64,000 nt of DNA. Origin: Thysanoteuthis rhombus. Its lineage: Eukaryota; Mollusca; Cephalopoda; Oegopsida; Thysanoteuthidae. The position numbers were made by a program, and so were the translations under genes. Below are positions 11,430-23,903 of this stretch, piece after piece (position 1 is the first letter of the stretch; every line of letters begins with the position of its first letter). The notes under the pieces were generated by a model. It did not search any database. It saw nothing but the letters and a program-made list of their open reading frames with translations, and was not told where the DNA came from. The stretch covers positions 35,393,747 to 35,457,746 of the forward strand of contig OY735211.1 in NCBI GenBank assembly GCA_963457665.1, in the 5' to 3' direction.

Positions 11430-13095
11430 ATGACAACTCACTCAAACGCCTTTTAGTTGGAAGAAACTTTAATTTTTCAATTCAAACGTTTTTTAAGGGA
11501 GATAAGTGGCAGGAAAAAAGCTATGCATGTATGCATACATAGAAAGGCTTTTCTGGCTCATGGCTATCAGTATGGGTCAAGTAACCATCAGTTTCTCTTG
11601 CATCAACATCTTTTTAAATGGTAAGTAGAAGATTTGTGACACTACTACATCTTTGGATAATCTGGAACAAATAGTGTTGATTCTTCAAAAGGCAAGATCT
11701 CAGAGTAAAAAAACAGCAGAGAAAAGGGCTGTGGAAGAAAATACGTGTTAAGCTGTAGGTGCAACTCGTCTTATACCCCTTGCTGGGACAACAAGACAAA
11801 CATGATGCACAGAAAAATATCTCTTGTTTATCCATATAGACAGAGAAAGAGAGGAAGAAAATGATATTTTTGGAATCAGGTTATAGTAGTAGACATGAAG
11901 CCTGAAAGAAGAAACTGGATTCCACAAGGCATTGAAAACTCATACAATGGGTCAGTAAAAAAGCACCAGGACAATAGACAAATAGCCCGACTTATAAGCA
12001 GAAGTGACCAACAACTGCACTGGATTTTTTGGAGCAGAAGAAGTCTCTAAAACAAATCTGATGACTGGGGATCCATTCCAACAGACAGCAGCTCCTTATT
12101 GCACTTAGACTGAAGAATTTGGGTATTTGTTTGTTTTTCATTTGAATCTACCCATATGAAAACAAAAACTGTGCCATATTTTTCATTGATGGGTATGCAA
12201 AATACTTTGGAGTGGACAAAAATTTTCACACAAAGAAACCTAGAGAAGCAAGTAAGCAAGCAAGCAAAATGTTTGAGAAAAACAAAATGAATGATGAAAT
12301 TAAAAAGGGTAGTATTATACAGAACTATTTTGAATAGAGAAAATAAAAAAGGTAAATCCTATTCCTTTGTTCAAATTCTAATATCTAAACTGATATTTGC
12401 TCAATTGATACTTTAAACCAATTTGTTTGATTTGAGAAAAAAAAAAAAAAAAATCAAGTATACTTAGTAATATTATACTTAGTAGTAATATACTATTGAA
12501 TTTGGATTAGATGAAGTAATCTTTTTTTGAATATAACTATTTATCAGAGAGGGAGGAGGAAGTAAGTAGAGGGTGATAGAGAGAGACCTGCACAAATGGG
12601 CTTGTTATCTGAATGTCTTTGAAAGTGCTGAATGAAATCTCTTAGCCACACAAAAAATAATGGTGGCCAATAGCTTATAGATTTTCCAGATCTATTTGAT
12701 ATTAGGTGCAAATAGCATTGCTTAATTCCAATCATCATGTAGGACATGAATGTGAATAGAATTCATGGGCATGCATACTTACAAAGATCAGATAATGTTG
12801 ATTTATGCTGAAGAATTACTTCAATTAAAGTGAAATCATTTTCACTGCAAGTTATTTATTTCTTCATAGAATTTATGTGACAGAAAATTGAAAACGTTGT
12901 TATAATAAATTTACTATTAACAAAGCGATATAGTGTAACTGGAAAGTACTCTAAATAAAAGAGAGAAATAATTCTTACCAGATTTAGATCAAGAAACCAT
13001 TCCACTTACCTACAAAGGAAAAAGAAAATAGTTTCATTGTCTTTAAGTGGAACTTGAAAATCAAAATCTAAAACAGATTTAGCATTACCAAAAAC
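11430..13095. other. AT-rich DNA, nothing recognised
   Basis: Contains an A17 run at 12437-12453 and small repeats of ATACTTAGTA near 12465-12490. None of the short open frames resembles a known domain. Confidence 0.45.
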
Positions 13096-13252
13096 AAAAA
13101 AAAAAAAAAAAATCTGTTCAATGAAATTACTCAGAGGATTGGAACAAAGACAAGTATAACTGCTGAATTTCTTGTATTTTTTGGCTTACCTCCACAGTGT
13201 AAAAGTAGCATTGGGTCTTGTTAGAGATGGGGAAGTTTTACTTTTACACATA

Positions 13253-13277
13253 GGTGGTGGTGGTGGTGGTGGTGGTG
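13253..13277 (+). repeat. (TGG)n microsatellite
   Basis: Eight consecutive TGG/GGT triplets. It lies between A-runs at 13096-13112 and 13381-13401. The poly-Gly frame across it is a repeat artefact. Confidence 0.9.
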
Positions 13278-13620
13278 CGGGGGCAGCTACAACAATTCAC
13301 AAGTCAAGGAACTTATTCACACATTCTTCATTCATACAATCAGCTTTTCAAAATATGAAGGTCCCCCACCCAAAAAAAGAAAAAAAAAAAAAAAAAAAAA
13401 ATAGCCAAAGAATGAAATGGTCAAATTTTATGGGGATAGTCGTGATAGCTCCATATCTCGAGGTAATACCATCAATGGAGGAAAAGCTTTTATCAGTCAT
13501 ATAGTGAATAAAGCAGTAAATTCGATTAGCAATAGTATAATACTATTCCGAACTGTGGGTGGAATTTCTCAGCCTCCTACAAGAAAAAAAAAAAAAAAAA
13601 AAAAAAAATTCATCTTACAT

Positions 13621-13883
13621 CTGTTTCCCAAACTTTTTTGAACTAGCACACTCCTTTACAGAATAAGCACTCCCAGTAAAGTCTTGCGTGTTCTCACCAT
13701 GTTATGTCAAACGTGAGAAGCACAATAAATCGTACGTCTGGAAAGCTGATTTTACAGTAGAGCTGTATGTATAGCAGGTATTGATTTGTATTTTTTTTTT
13801 CCCCACGCACCCCCCTTACTGCCTCCTTTGCCTTCAAGCACCCTTAAGGGGGGGGGCAACAGTGCCAACTTTTGGAATCACTG
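13621..13883. mobile_element. hAT-type MITE, family 2
   Basis: The left end CTGTTTCCCAAACTTTTTTG and the right end CCAACTTTTGGAATCACTG are imperfect inverted repeats of the common hAT terminus (CAGTGGTTCCCAAACT-like). Flanking 8-mers TCTTACAT (13613-13620) and ATTTACAT (13884-13891) match at 6 of 8 positions, as expected of an aged hAT target duplication. The subterminal CACCCTTAAGGGGGG is typical of such elements. No transposase remains. Confidence 0.7.
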
Positions 13884-14699
13884 ATTTACATGATGAACAT
13901 GCAACTTCCGTCACCACAGGGTAGAATCAACTTGAAGGGTGTGAGTGTATGCAGGGGTGAGGAGAATCACATCATCCTATATTCTACTCACAATTCAAAG
14001 CCAAATGAAGCCTTAGACAATACGTTACTCTCATGTGCCTATATATAAACATTCAGCACCTGTCTATCACCCTGTCAGTTCATTCATCTGTCCTTCCGTC
14101 AGCTGTTTATATTTGATTGATTTGCAGGCCTCCCCCACAAGTGACTCATCCTCTGGTGTGAACAACACAAAACAAACGACACTTGTTATGCAAAATCCAT
14201 GTGAGAAGTTCATTGCGATTTCTCTTCAGATTCTACACTTAAGATTATCATCATTATTATTCATTTCTTGTTTAGATTAGAGCTGAGGTTCATATTGAAG
14301 GGAGCACGTGTCGGGGGGGGGGGGAATTTCATGTGAAAGGCACAAGTCCACAAGGAAAAAATAAGAATTTCTAATTTCTTCAAATTATTTGCGGAATTCT
14401 CTAAACAAGTATTTGCATGATATTGTGATGAATATAACATTAAAATCTTTTTCTTCTCAGATCAACTGTACCTACCCATTTAAAACTATTTGGTTAAACA
14501 TTTGAGGAGGGGGCATGGAGGCAAGGTCAAACGAGGGGGATAGTTAAAAAAAACAAAAACAGAAACCAAGGAAAAAAAAACATAATGCTTTATAACAAAA
14601 ATTTAAAAAAAAACAAACCCAAAAACTTCCACTTGTATTCGAGGTGTCATGATGAAGTGGAGACAGTGGTTCTAATATTTCACCAGTCTATTTTTTAAA

Positions 14700-15040
14700 A
14701 TTCTTTTACGTAATCACCTCAAGGCTTGTTAGGCCAGTTGAAGCTTCACTAGAGCCCTATTAACCCTGCATTTCCGGAACATGTTCCGGACACTGTCCCT
14801 TGCCAGCCCCTCACAATGCTGGATAAGGGGCTGGACTTCCTTGGCTTGAATTCTGAGCTGCTTACCTCCTAGACAGGTAAACAAACAACACTGAAGAGCC
14901 TTGTTTGTACTGTTATTTACCCTTAGCTGGGGGGAAAGAAAGATGGAATCATGCCTTCCCAAAAAGCATTAGTGTGAAGTTTGAAAAGCACAAATTTGCA
15001 GATTCCATTTACCCTGCTGCTAATCATTGAGCCACCCACA
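14700..15040 (+). repeat. Dispersed repeat of the 'ATTCATGCCTT' family, diverged
   Basis: Contains TATTTACCCTTAGCTGGGGGG, then GGAATCATGCCTTCCCAA, and ends in AATCATTGAGCCACCC. The same ordered blocks occur at 55.2-55.6 kb and 59.2-59.6 kb, with partial copies at 48.7 and 62.0 kb. The TGAGCCACC end looks like a tRNA box A read in reverse, so the family may be a tRNA-derived SINE in minus orientation. A palindrome TCCGGAACATGTTCCGGA lies near 14773. Confidence 0.5.
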
Positions 15041-15174
15041 ACCCTGATGGCCATTTATTTGTAAAATTATTACAGCTAAGTTCATGCAGAGAAACAGTCA
15101 AAGAGATTACCAGTAATCTTTTTTTTTCAAAGACTTCAGTCGTCAGGTAACTAGATACATACACTTGTACGTGC

Positions 15175-15675
15175 ACACTAAAGAAATAAATAAAACTACA
15201 AAGCACATACCACTGGCGATGCCATTGTCAAGGGAAGTAATTGTACATGGATCCAACCCAAAATTTAACCACTCCTTCAGTAGCCTATTGCCCACTCTTT
15301 GACCAAGTTTTATCTGAATTCATTCATCACTTTTGGAGATATTGTGTGGACAGACATGAATTTTTGGTGATATTATGGGATGTGGACATATAACTATGAT
15401 GTAGCAGAGATTGTTGAGCATGGATCCAACCCAAAATTAAATCATTTCTTTTGTAGCCTTAATGCCCAATCTTTCATTGAGATTCATTGAAAACTTTTAG
15501 AGATATTGTGCAAGCATTTAAAAGCATGTACATGAATGGATTAAAAAAAACAAAAAAAAAACAAAACTAAAAAAAACAAACAATGCCATGATCCGCCCAA
15601 AAATTCAAGCAATTCTTCCTATAGCTTCATGCTTCAGGAGATATGGTGTGGACTTAGTTGGCAGAGGTAAATGAG
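15175..15675 (+). mobile_element. RTE-like LINE 3' tail with three tandem 3' domains
   Basis: A stretch resembling 'precedes-GCCATTGTCA' is followed by units built on GATCCAACCCAAAATT, a middle region, and TTTTGGAGATATTGTGTGGACAGACA. The AGATATNGTG motif recurs near 15337, 15500 and 15639. It ends in TTGGCAGAGGTAA. This '...GAGATATTGTGCGGACAGACAGACA...GGCGGAGGTAATA' ending is characteristic of RTE/BovB-group non-LTR elements in marine invertebrates. No reverse-transcriptase coding remains, so this is a 5'-truncated copy. Confidence 0.75.
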
Positions 15676-16237
15676 TTCATGATCTAAAGGCTTGGGAATT
15701 ATCCCTTTTATACTTCAAAACATTAATTCAACCTAATGATTACAGTCACACTTCCTATGCACACTTTTAGTACTTGCAGTAAGCAGATGCCAACATTTCC
15801 ATAATTCACTTAGTATGTGAATGTATAATGCAATGAATAATTCAAAGCATTGACCACTCAATACCTATTTTTCTGCTACAAAATGCATGCAGAAAATTAA
15901 CTTTGAAGGTGCGACTTGAGGGTAGAGAAAAGGTACATTTTCGTCTCCTCCTACAGAAAAATTCTCTAAAAGCTCCTGTTGCTCAGTTTTGGTCTAGGTG
16001 AAAGGCATTCACAAGGCTTTGGATGAATAAAAATCACCATATATGAATGATTAAAATGTGGAATTTGATGATTTTGGCAATTTTTCTACCTAAATTTTGT
16101 TAGACACAACATACACATCTCCCCTGATATTCAAAAGTGGAGAGTTCCAATGAAATCTTTCGTAAGATGAAATGGAATAAAGCGAAGAAAAAGTTACCAT
16201 TAATTTATATGGGAAAAAATTTTGAGCATTCTTCAAG

Positions 16238-16528
16238 GTGTGCCGGTTTTATGCTAAGCGCAACAACTTATTTCCTATAGCACTGATGCTCACAGACACA
16301 GTTAAAAGTTATGGTGGCTTGAGGTCTTTCAATAGAGAGAAGTGGTGTAGAACAAACTTTTCTAGCACAGCATACCTGTGTATGCTTAGAATTGAAAATC
16401 AAAAGAAAGGAATTTTCAGTGGTCATGATCTGGATGAAATCTACTCACAGAACATGAATGTATTGCAAGAGATTTTACCAGTGAAATGCATTGAAAATCA
16501 AGGAAATGGAGAAAAAGGAGACTGCTAA
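16238..16528 (+). other. Unrecognised 96-codon open frame
   Basis: The translation is not low-complexity, and includes segments such as MLTDTVKSYGGLRSFNREKW. It matches no family I recognise. There is no splice-site or promoter support, and an A27 run lies just downstream (16627-16653). It could be an old transposon or retropseudogene fragment, or chance. Confidence 0.15.
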
Positions 16529-16616
16529 GAAAGTACACCTAACCAGTGCAGCAAAAGTTGGCGTGCTACAACTTCTTCGAATAAAAATTGATATCATGTT
16601 GCAGTTAAATAGTAAA

Positions 16617-16655
<39 letters not shown>

Positions 16656-16861
16656 ACTGTAACCAGTAAGTCTCTCTTAAATTAATATTGGTTTCACTTT
16701 TTATACAATCAGCAAACTAGCTTATTTTTCACTCCAGTTCAACTCAAGTCAGTAAGATTATCCATATTAATATAGAACTTTCTGTACAATCTTTCTCTTA
16801 CAAAAAGAGAGGGGAAATATCTCAAACTCAAATGCCTGATAGGAATTTGAGCACATCTGAT

Positions 16862-17404
16862 TACACAGGAAGCCGTTTCTTATAATCACGAACGATGTTA
16901 TCAAACAACTATTATCACTGAAATGAGCCAGCCTCAAACATTTTATTTAAAATAATTATAAGTGGCCTTTTCTGAATATCCTTATCAGCCAGTTATAGTT
17001 ATCAAAAATAGTGCTTTTTAAACTGGTGAATGGTTCACCCAAGGGTGAATAAAGTCATTAGGGTGGGAGCGAATGAAAAAGAAAGGATGAATAACTTGAT
17101 TTACCAAGATATTTAAAGTGGGCAGTAATCAAACTAGATACCAAGTTTCTCTACATAGATTCTTTATAATTAACCTGGATATGGAACACTTTTATAATGT
17201 CAATAATATAAGTTAAATCTTTCGTATTATTTCAATGATTGTTTTATTTTATTATTTCTTATACTGGCTACTCCCGAATTTAGTCGGGGGTAAACGAAAT
17301 TTCGTGATTAAATGCCAAGGGTGAATGAGACTGAAACAGTTCAAGAAACACTGATCAAAAAGACCCAGTCACCAGAGTGATCACAATAAGTGGTTACCTC
17401 AGTA
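16862..17404. mobile_element. Tc1/mariner-type MITE family T, copy A (split by a hAT MITE)
   Basis: Left end TA-CACAGGAAGCCGTTTCTTAT and right end (inverted) TA-CTGAGGTAACCACTTATTGT form about 24-bp imperfect inverted repeats flanked by TA, the Tc1/mariner target. Sister copies at 26347-26611 and 35719-36752 share GATNATNTTATCAAAC inside the left end and GATCACAATAAGTGG inside the right. Removing the nested hAT MITE and one target copy leaves about 190 bp. There is no transposase. Confidence 0.8.
17009..17353. mobile_element. hAT-type MITE, family 3, with perfect 8-bp TSD
   Basis: Left end TAGTGCTTTTTAAACTGG and right end CAGTTCAAGAAACACTG are inverted repeats of hAT type. The flanking 8-mers ATCAAAAA at 17001-17008 and 17354-17361 are identical, an intact target-site duplication. 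It is inserted inside the TA-flanked MITE and is therefore younger than it. Length is 345 bp. The interior holds two copies of AAGGGTGAAT-like sequence and no open frame. Confidence 0.9.
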
Positions 17405-17547
17405 TTGAGGACAAAAAAAAAAAAAAAAAAAAAAAACTGCTGAAAATTTCCTGTATGAAGTTTCCAGCTTTATCCTCCCCCTACCTTTATTCCCCTTCCC
17501 CCCACTGTTTTCGATTATATTGTTTTTACGTTTCTAAAATCTCTTAC

Positions 17548-17702
17548 GTTTCTCTCCCTAGGAGTGAGGTTAAGTGTAGCAGCCAGGGTCAGTACACCCT
17601 TCGTTGCTGATCCGTTGCCATTGTTTACAATGCACAATGTCCCCCTTTCTTGTGTATGGGCAGCGTTTTCTTGGCGTACCCACCCAGAATCTGATGATTC
17701 AC
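17548..17702 (-). other. CpG-richer segment with splice-like borders; possible exon
   Basis: On the minus strand an acceptor-like TTTTTTACTTTAG (ending at 17703) and a donor-like AAAC/GTAAGAG (GT at 17547-17546) bracket 155 bases that are open in one frame (ESSDSGWVRQ...). A second frame has an ATG in strong context (AACAATGG) giving MATDQQRR. The segment is richer in CpG than its surroundings. No homology is recognised. Splice-like borders are common by chance, so this is only a candidate. Confidence 0.2.
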
Positions 17703-17762
17703 CTAAAGTAAAAAATGCTCCGTCCTTCATTCCCCTCACCTAACATGCTACCCGATATCTAG

Positions 17763-19066
17763 CAATCTGTAATCTGTACCCGAAGCTTTTTTATTCATTG
17801 GCAATTAGGCTTTCTTATTTCATGGAACATTGGGATTTTTTTCTAAAGTTCAATAATAGCTTTATATTTCCGTTGACATTAGACAAAAGTAAGTATTTTC
17901 AACATCATGAAACAGTCTTAAAAAACAAAACCAACCCTTATAAGAAGTTAGTGATTTGGGGGCTCCAACATTTAGTGAGATCAGATGAAAAACAACCCCA
18001 AAGATAGAATTATCATTCATGCTATTCAAGTATGTACAAATATATCCTTGTTATTGTATAATGTCAGAAGAAATGCAGTAGGTGAACTACAATTTATAAA
18101 GATTTTGGGGGCCCTCCTCTACTGGGAGGCTTGAGAGGAGTTTTCAAACAGCTACTAGGAGAGAGAGGGAGGAATTTAGACAACTAGATTAAAGGTACCA
18201 CAGTGGGGAAACAGTAAAATATTTTTGTATCCCACTTTTACGATAGTCACTTTCAAAAGTGTAATGTTTGGCAACACCCATTACGTGAATATCTAACAAT
18301 AACTGTTTGATTACAGTGAATGAAATAAATGAGAAGCAGTCATTAGAATCATTCTGGAGTAAGGAAAGAAAAATAAATATATCAATAAAAAACTTACATG
18401 AGAATTATTTTATGCTTAAAGCAATTTAATATCAATTTCAACAAGCAGTTTGCAAAATCACGATAACTAAACCAGATATATATAGAGGTTGATGCAGATG
18501 TCTGGACTCATAGGTAGTTTAATATGGGAAATATATCTAATGCATTTTATTTTACATTTTTTTGCCAATTGTTATACCACGATAGATAAGCCAATAAAAG
18601 CTACGAAATACTGAAGTGAAACATTGATTTAAAAATGATTTAGTCATTGGTGTACAGTTAATTAAATTTCATTTTAATACTCAACCCTGTTCCCATTATA
18701 AACTGCCTATGGTACCAGGCTTTTGAACCTCCCAGTTTTAATAAAATAGAATAAATAATAAGAATGCTCCTTTCCAAGACCCATAACTTCAACCAATGAA
18801 TAATTCATAATTGGTATTAACCATTGAGCACTGCATATTTCCCTAACAGGGAGAAATGAATTATTGCTACACCCACCCATGAATAATGTATAGAATGATA
18901 AATTTCGTTTTAAACTGATTTTTATTGAGGATAGAAAAAAGTCAGTTCAGAGACACATTAAGTGAAACGATTTTAGGTGGTATTGAGGGAATATCAGAAA
19001 CTGTCAATCCAAACTGTCGACATAGGTTTCTTCATTTTTCAAGTCAGTCTGTATGTATGTACATAT
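17763..19066. other. AT-rich DNA, nothing recognised
   Basis: No transposon ends, tRNA-like boxes or credible open frames were seen on either strand. Confidence 0.4.
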
Positions 19067-19378
19067 GCATCACACATACAGGCCACACTATTGGAGCTAG
19101 AGGACTGAAAATTTAAACATTTACTCCCCATCATGTTCAGAAAAAATATGTTTTTTCCATTTCTTTAAACCCCACCCCAAGGTTTTGTAAGTTCATCCTA
19201 AACTGATCCCTTAGTTTGTGTCTACTTGTTTATTTGAAATTTCAGACCTTTTTTAGTGATCACTGCCCAACAAAAGGTGAGAGAAATAACTTATTCAATA
19301 ATCAGCACCAACACATCATCCTTCCAAAAGACCTTGGTTATGTGACAGTTTCTATTAAGTGACTACCTAGACCTGTTA
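19067..19378 (+). repeat. Dispersed repeat, copy A (partner at 45.9 kb)
   Basis: Aligns in the same orientation with 45872-46185. Shared blocks are ATCACACATACAG near the start, AACATTTACTC, TTTGTGTC in the middle, and GTCAGTTTCTATT-AGTGA ending in AGACCTG. There is no coding remnant. It may be a truncated DNA transposon or LINE tail. Confidence 0.6.
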
Positions 19379-19515
19379 ATCCATTCAGAATTTTTTAGTA
19401 TCAATCTCATAGTTGCCAAAAAGAAAAAAAAACAAAACGCTGCCTCAATATTAAATTTCTGTGGGGGGGAAGGGGTCTTTCTTGTATTATGTATTTTTTT
19501 ACCCCCTTTTGCTAG

Positions 19516-19600
19516 AAAAGAAAGAAAGAAAGAGATAGAGAAAAGAAAGAAAGAAAGAGATAGAGAAAAGAAAGAAAGAAAGAGATAGAGAAAAGAAAGG
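19516..19600 (+). repeat. 25-bp purine minisatellite, 3.4 copies
   Basis: Three exact tandem 25-bp units (AAAAGAAAGAAAGAAAGAGA plus TAGAG) at 19516-19540, 19541-19565 and 19566-19590, then a partial unit. The identity of the copies implies recent expansion. Confidence 0.9.
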
Positions 19601-19749
19601 TCATATCTTATGTCAGAGACAAAGGTGTAGGTCATGTGTTGCCTGGCAGGAAGCATAAGGCGTGGCCAACCTATAGAAATGAAGGGTTTCTTCCTTGGCA
19701 CATAGAAGAGAGGGGAACACGTCTTTGTTAACATTTTCCAATACACTAA

Positions 19750-21222
19750 ACCTTGTTTTTTCTTTTCAAGTATGAAAAGACAGTGCCCCCCACCATTCCC
19801 TTTTTGAGTTTAATGGTTTGAATTTTACACATGATTTTATGATCAATGTACAAATATCTTTTTACAGATTTTATTATCAAGAAACTGGTAAAAGTAGTGA
19901 ACCCCTCCTACAAGCCAAGTACTATTGCTCCTTTTTGCATCCTGTACCCAATGGCCGTGGCCTAGAATAACAAGCATTAACTATTATTTTGTATAAAAAC
20001 AATTGAATAAGTGTTACTTTGAAAATTAATTCCAATAAGTAACTTCTGATTTATTCTAATACAATTCAACATTTAACATACTATTGAGAGATGAGCAACA
20101 ATATATGGTAAAAAGTAGCAATGTCAGAATGATCAACTTGTTATCACCATGTAAATCGATCTATGTTATGTAGTGTTCCCTCATTATCTAGATACTACTA
20201 ACATTTTCATTCCATTCAGCTGTTTGTATCTCCAAATTAGTCAAAACAATGCATTGTATGTATATATATATATATATATAGATATATATTGAACAAAGGT
20301 ACTACTAAAATGCGCCCCTCACTCACCGGATCGCTACACTCGATAGAACAGGCAGCCCTCAGTTCTTTTTTTAGCACTACACTATTGTCTACATATGTCA
20401 ATAACATAAATGCACTTCCAACACAGCTTTAAATTTTTCTCTTTTGTTTCTTCTATATGCATTCAAGTGAGTTACTATGAGCATGAGTAACTAGGTCAAC
20501 AAACTGACGGTATAGTTGACGGTTTCGCATTTCATACTCCAATGACTTTGGTTGCCATATCATATCACCCTACCCCTTACATGGTACTGCAGGAATGTAA
20601 GCAATGCTGGACATTGAGATGCAAAAATGAAGCAATATGACAAGCTCTGTAGGAGGGACCACTCTACTTGTACTCAGGATCTAAATAATTGTGGGCCACA
20701 ATTTTGAACCAAGGATGCTGCAATCGAACACATAAGTATGACTACTCAGATTAAAGGTAACAGGCTCAGTGAGGTTGACAACGGAGGCCATTCAGGGTCA
20801 CCAAAGGTCATTTCTGTTCATTTTTACTCGATTTTTCTAGTTTTTACACCAATATAACAGAAATTTTGCAGAGGAATAAATCTTTTATGAGCGGAGGTCT
20901 TTTTTCATGGCCAGAGTATTTACAAATGTTTTTTTCAAACCAGGGTCATTTGAAGTCACCATTTCTAGCAAATTTTCAAAGTTGGGGGTATCAATATTGC
21001 TTCGAAGATGCAAAAGTTTTGTAAAAAGACAAATATTTAAAAAATTGAAGGCAATGTGAGATTATTTGAAGTTATTTCTGGGAATTGTAACAAGGCACAA
21101 ACACAATCATTCAAGTCGCTGACATGTCAACTTCTTGCTTCTTACATGGACGGCTTGTTATTGGTTATTTGAGGATTGGAGCTACAATGACCCTTCTCAT
21201 ACAGGCACCCATTGCGAGGGAC
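19750..21222. other. Unassigned DNA with a short TA microsatellite
   Basis: (TA)n lies at about 20257-20290. The rest, including slightly GC-richer stretches near 20310-20360 and 20760-20830, has no recognisable gene or transposon motif. Confidence 0.4.
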
Positions 21223-21445
21223 ACTGCTATACACATATATACATACATACATACATATACACACAAGTACATGTATACATTCACACACATGTACATGTAT
21301 ACATACATATGTACACACACATATATATATGTATACACATACAAACATTTACATACATAAGCATACACATATATGCACACGCATATACATATATATATAT
21401 ATATATATACACACATACATATACATACATAAACAAGTATATGCA
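21223..21445. repeat. (TACA)n/(TA)n/(CA)n compound microsatellite
   Basis: Interspersed ATAC, ACAC and TATA units run for about 220 bp. Five overlapping open frames on both strands (Tyr/Ile/His/Cys-rich) arise only from this repeat. Confidence 0.9.
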
Positions 21446-22721
21446 TATAAAATAATTGTGGGAGTGAGAGAGAAGGGTAAATTAACTGAGGAGAATGCAT
21501 GTAAATATTTCAGAGATAGGGCAAAATATGTTGAAACAAAAACTTCTGTCTATCAGTCACTTTTCATACAAAGGTTGTTATCTAAAAATGATATAGGTCC
21601 TTCCTTTGCAATATCTTGATACATACTGAACGTTCATCTTGTTCTTTTTTCATATTATGAGCACAAAATATAATTATATCCCCGATCCCCACATGCATTC
21701 CACTTTTTGTCCAAGTCAAAGTACTCCCCTTGAGACCTAACACTTATCCCAGCATCCATCTTACTATTTAACAGTCTGCAAAGTCCTTTTGAGGTCACCA
21801 TCAGCTGCCTCATTACTTTCTCCTTAATCTTCGCCACAGTCAGAAATCTTTATGGGAGAAGCTAGAAATTGCAAGGAACCAAATGTAGACTGTAGAGGAA
21901 GATGAAAAATCTTGGTGATGCAAAAAAAAGAGAAAAAAAAAAAAAGAGACAAGTATAAGACATGAAGAATGGGCAGGCTCAGTCATTGTGAATGGTCACA
22001 CAGTACATAAGCTCACTCAATGGCATCTCACAGAATGTTAATCCCACTGAAGAGTGTATGTGGACATACATTCAAGTCCATTGTGATTGGTTGCCAAGTC
22101 ACACCAAGGCTGCACAACCAGTTCTCCAAATATTCAATTGGTTGGATACTTTCCAGACATACTTCATGCATACAATGAAAGGGTTATTATGTACCTGCAG
22201 TTAATTTTCTCCATGAAAACATACCATTACTACTTATGTCTTTCCGTAACTTCAGAAATTGTTTCCTCTTTCATTTCCTCTTTTGAAGTTGGCACCAAGG
22301 GGCAGCAGCCAAAACCAAAACATCTTCAAGTGCAATGAAGAGGTTTGTTTGGCTTTTCCCTAAGAATACTGAATCACAATCAAGTTGTTTAACGTAGCAT
22401 TTTAGGAATAATAGCTCTTTCTCCCTATCTTACTGTGTAGTATACCTTCTATAGATATATTAATCATTTTCAATTGATGCATTACATTAATCTTGTGGAC
22501 AACTTGGATCTTGACCTGACCTCACATTTTGAATAGACCCTTTGAAAAAATAGGACAAGAATAAGATGAAAATGAGGCAAAATTTGTCTTTTAAAGGTTG
22601 CTCAAAATACAAAGGCCCTATTGTAAAATGAACACAGATTTTGAGCTCAAGTCATTGCCAACAGTTAGGCCATCTGCACGTTCTTTTTTATAATACTTGT
22701 GAAACCTATAATAGCCAACAG
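21446..22721. other. Unassigned DNA
   Basis: Short open frames on both strands (for example 21655-21837 minus and 21992-22338 plus) are not low-complexity but match nothing I know. No splice or repeat-end support. Confidence 0.3.
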
Positions 22722-22845
22722 GTGTGTGTGTATATATATATATGTATATATATATATATCTCAATTCATGCTATTATCTCAGTGATATGGCAGCAGACTG
22801 GCAACTAATTTATCTCAAGTATCAGGTTAGAGAGTTCTATTGCAC
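22722..22845 (+). repeat. (TG)n(TA)n microsatellite followed by a weak tRNA-like stretch
   Basis: TG/TA repeats at about 22722-22759 are followed by TATCTCAGTGATATGGCAGCAGACTGG, which resembles a box A. No convincing box B is present, only AGAGTTCTATTGC. The SINE identity is doubtful. Confidence 0.4.
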
Positions 22846-22859
22846 CAAACTTATCTAAA

Positions 22860-23840
22860 AGACAGAAAAGCAAGTCGAAATCCTTGGTTTGAGCAGTCGG
22901 GCCAAGTAATTATATCAGGGGCATACCCAGGATTTTGAGAATGATAAGTTTAAATGGGAAGTTTTTTTTCAGGACGAGAATCCAAATGGGAAGAAATCAT
23001 TTTTACAAATAAAATATGTGAAAAAAACAAAATGAAAAAAACAACAAATTTCAAACACTAAAAATGAGAATCTAATCTCGCTTCTTGCTTACTAACATTT
23101 GAGTCATTGCCTTTCTGGATTAAAATTGACAAAAAAAAATGGGAAAAAAAATCAAAGGAATTAACAGCAGAAGCAATATATGAAAACTTTATATACAAAA
23201 GGAAAAATTTTTTTAAATTTTTTGTCCCCAAGATTAATTTAATCATTTGGGTTTGTTTTTTTGTTTTTTGAATTCCTTCATCTAGATATTAAAAAAAAAA
23301 AAAAAAAAAATGTATTGCACTTACCCCAGTAGAGGGCTGGGGCCTAAAATTTTTTCAGGAATTTATCTTTTATGATATAAACACCTTTTGGTCTCTGATA
23401 TCTATTGTCATAAAATTAAATATGGAAAGGATTCATACATACAAAAATATTTCCCCAGATCTTTTTTAATGAAGTAACTGTTTCATAAACAGATTCAGTA
23501 ATCAATGAATAAATACTGAAAGTTTTAGTTGATTCTCCAGAATGTAGATATTTGTTTACTCAAGCAGTTTTTAGCTGTTTTCCATTCATTCTGAATATAT
23601 TCATCCTTCAATGGAATTTTTTTTTGGTGCTTGGATTGTTCAATGATTGAATGTAATGGCAGCTTTTAGTATTTCCACAAATTGTCTGTGTTTTTGGGAA
23701 TGAAAATTTTCAATTGATTTTCTCCTTTTAGAAGAAACACGACTTTCAAAAACGGTATTTTCTTGTGTATAATGCAGGAAATTCACTGTAAAAATTGGGG
23801 GTAGTATTATACTCCAGTATTAGGAAAAAAAACATACATG

Positions 23841-23903
<63 letters not shown>

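Noticed and set aside
21124-21619. Overlapping Tyr/His/Ile-rich open frames on both strands
   Set aside because: Artefacts of the TACA/TA microsatellite.
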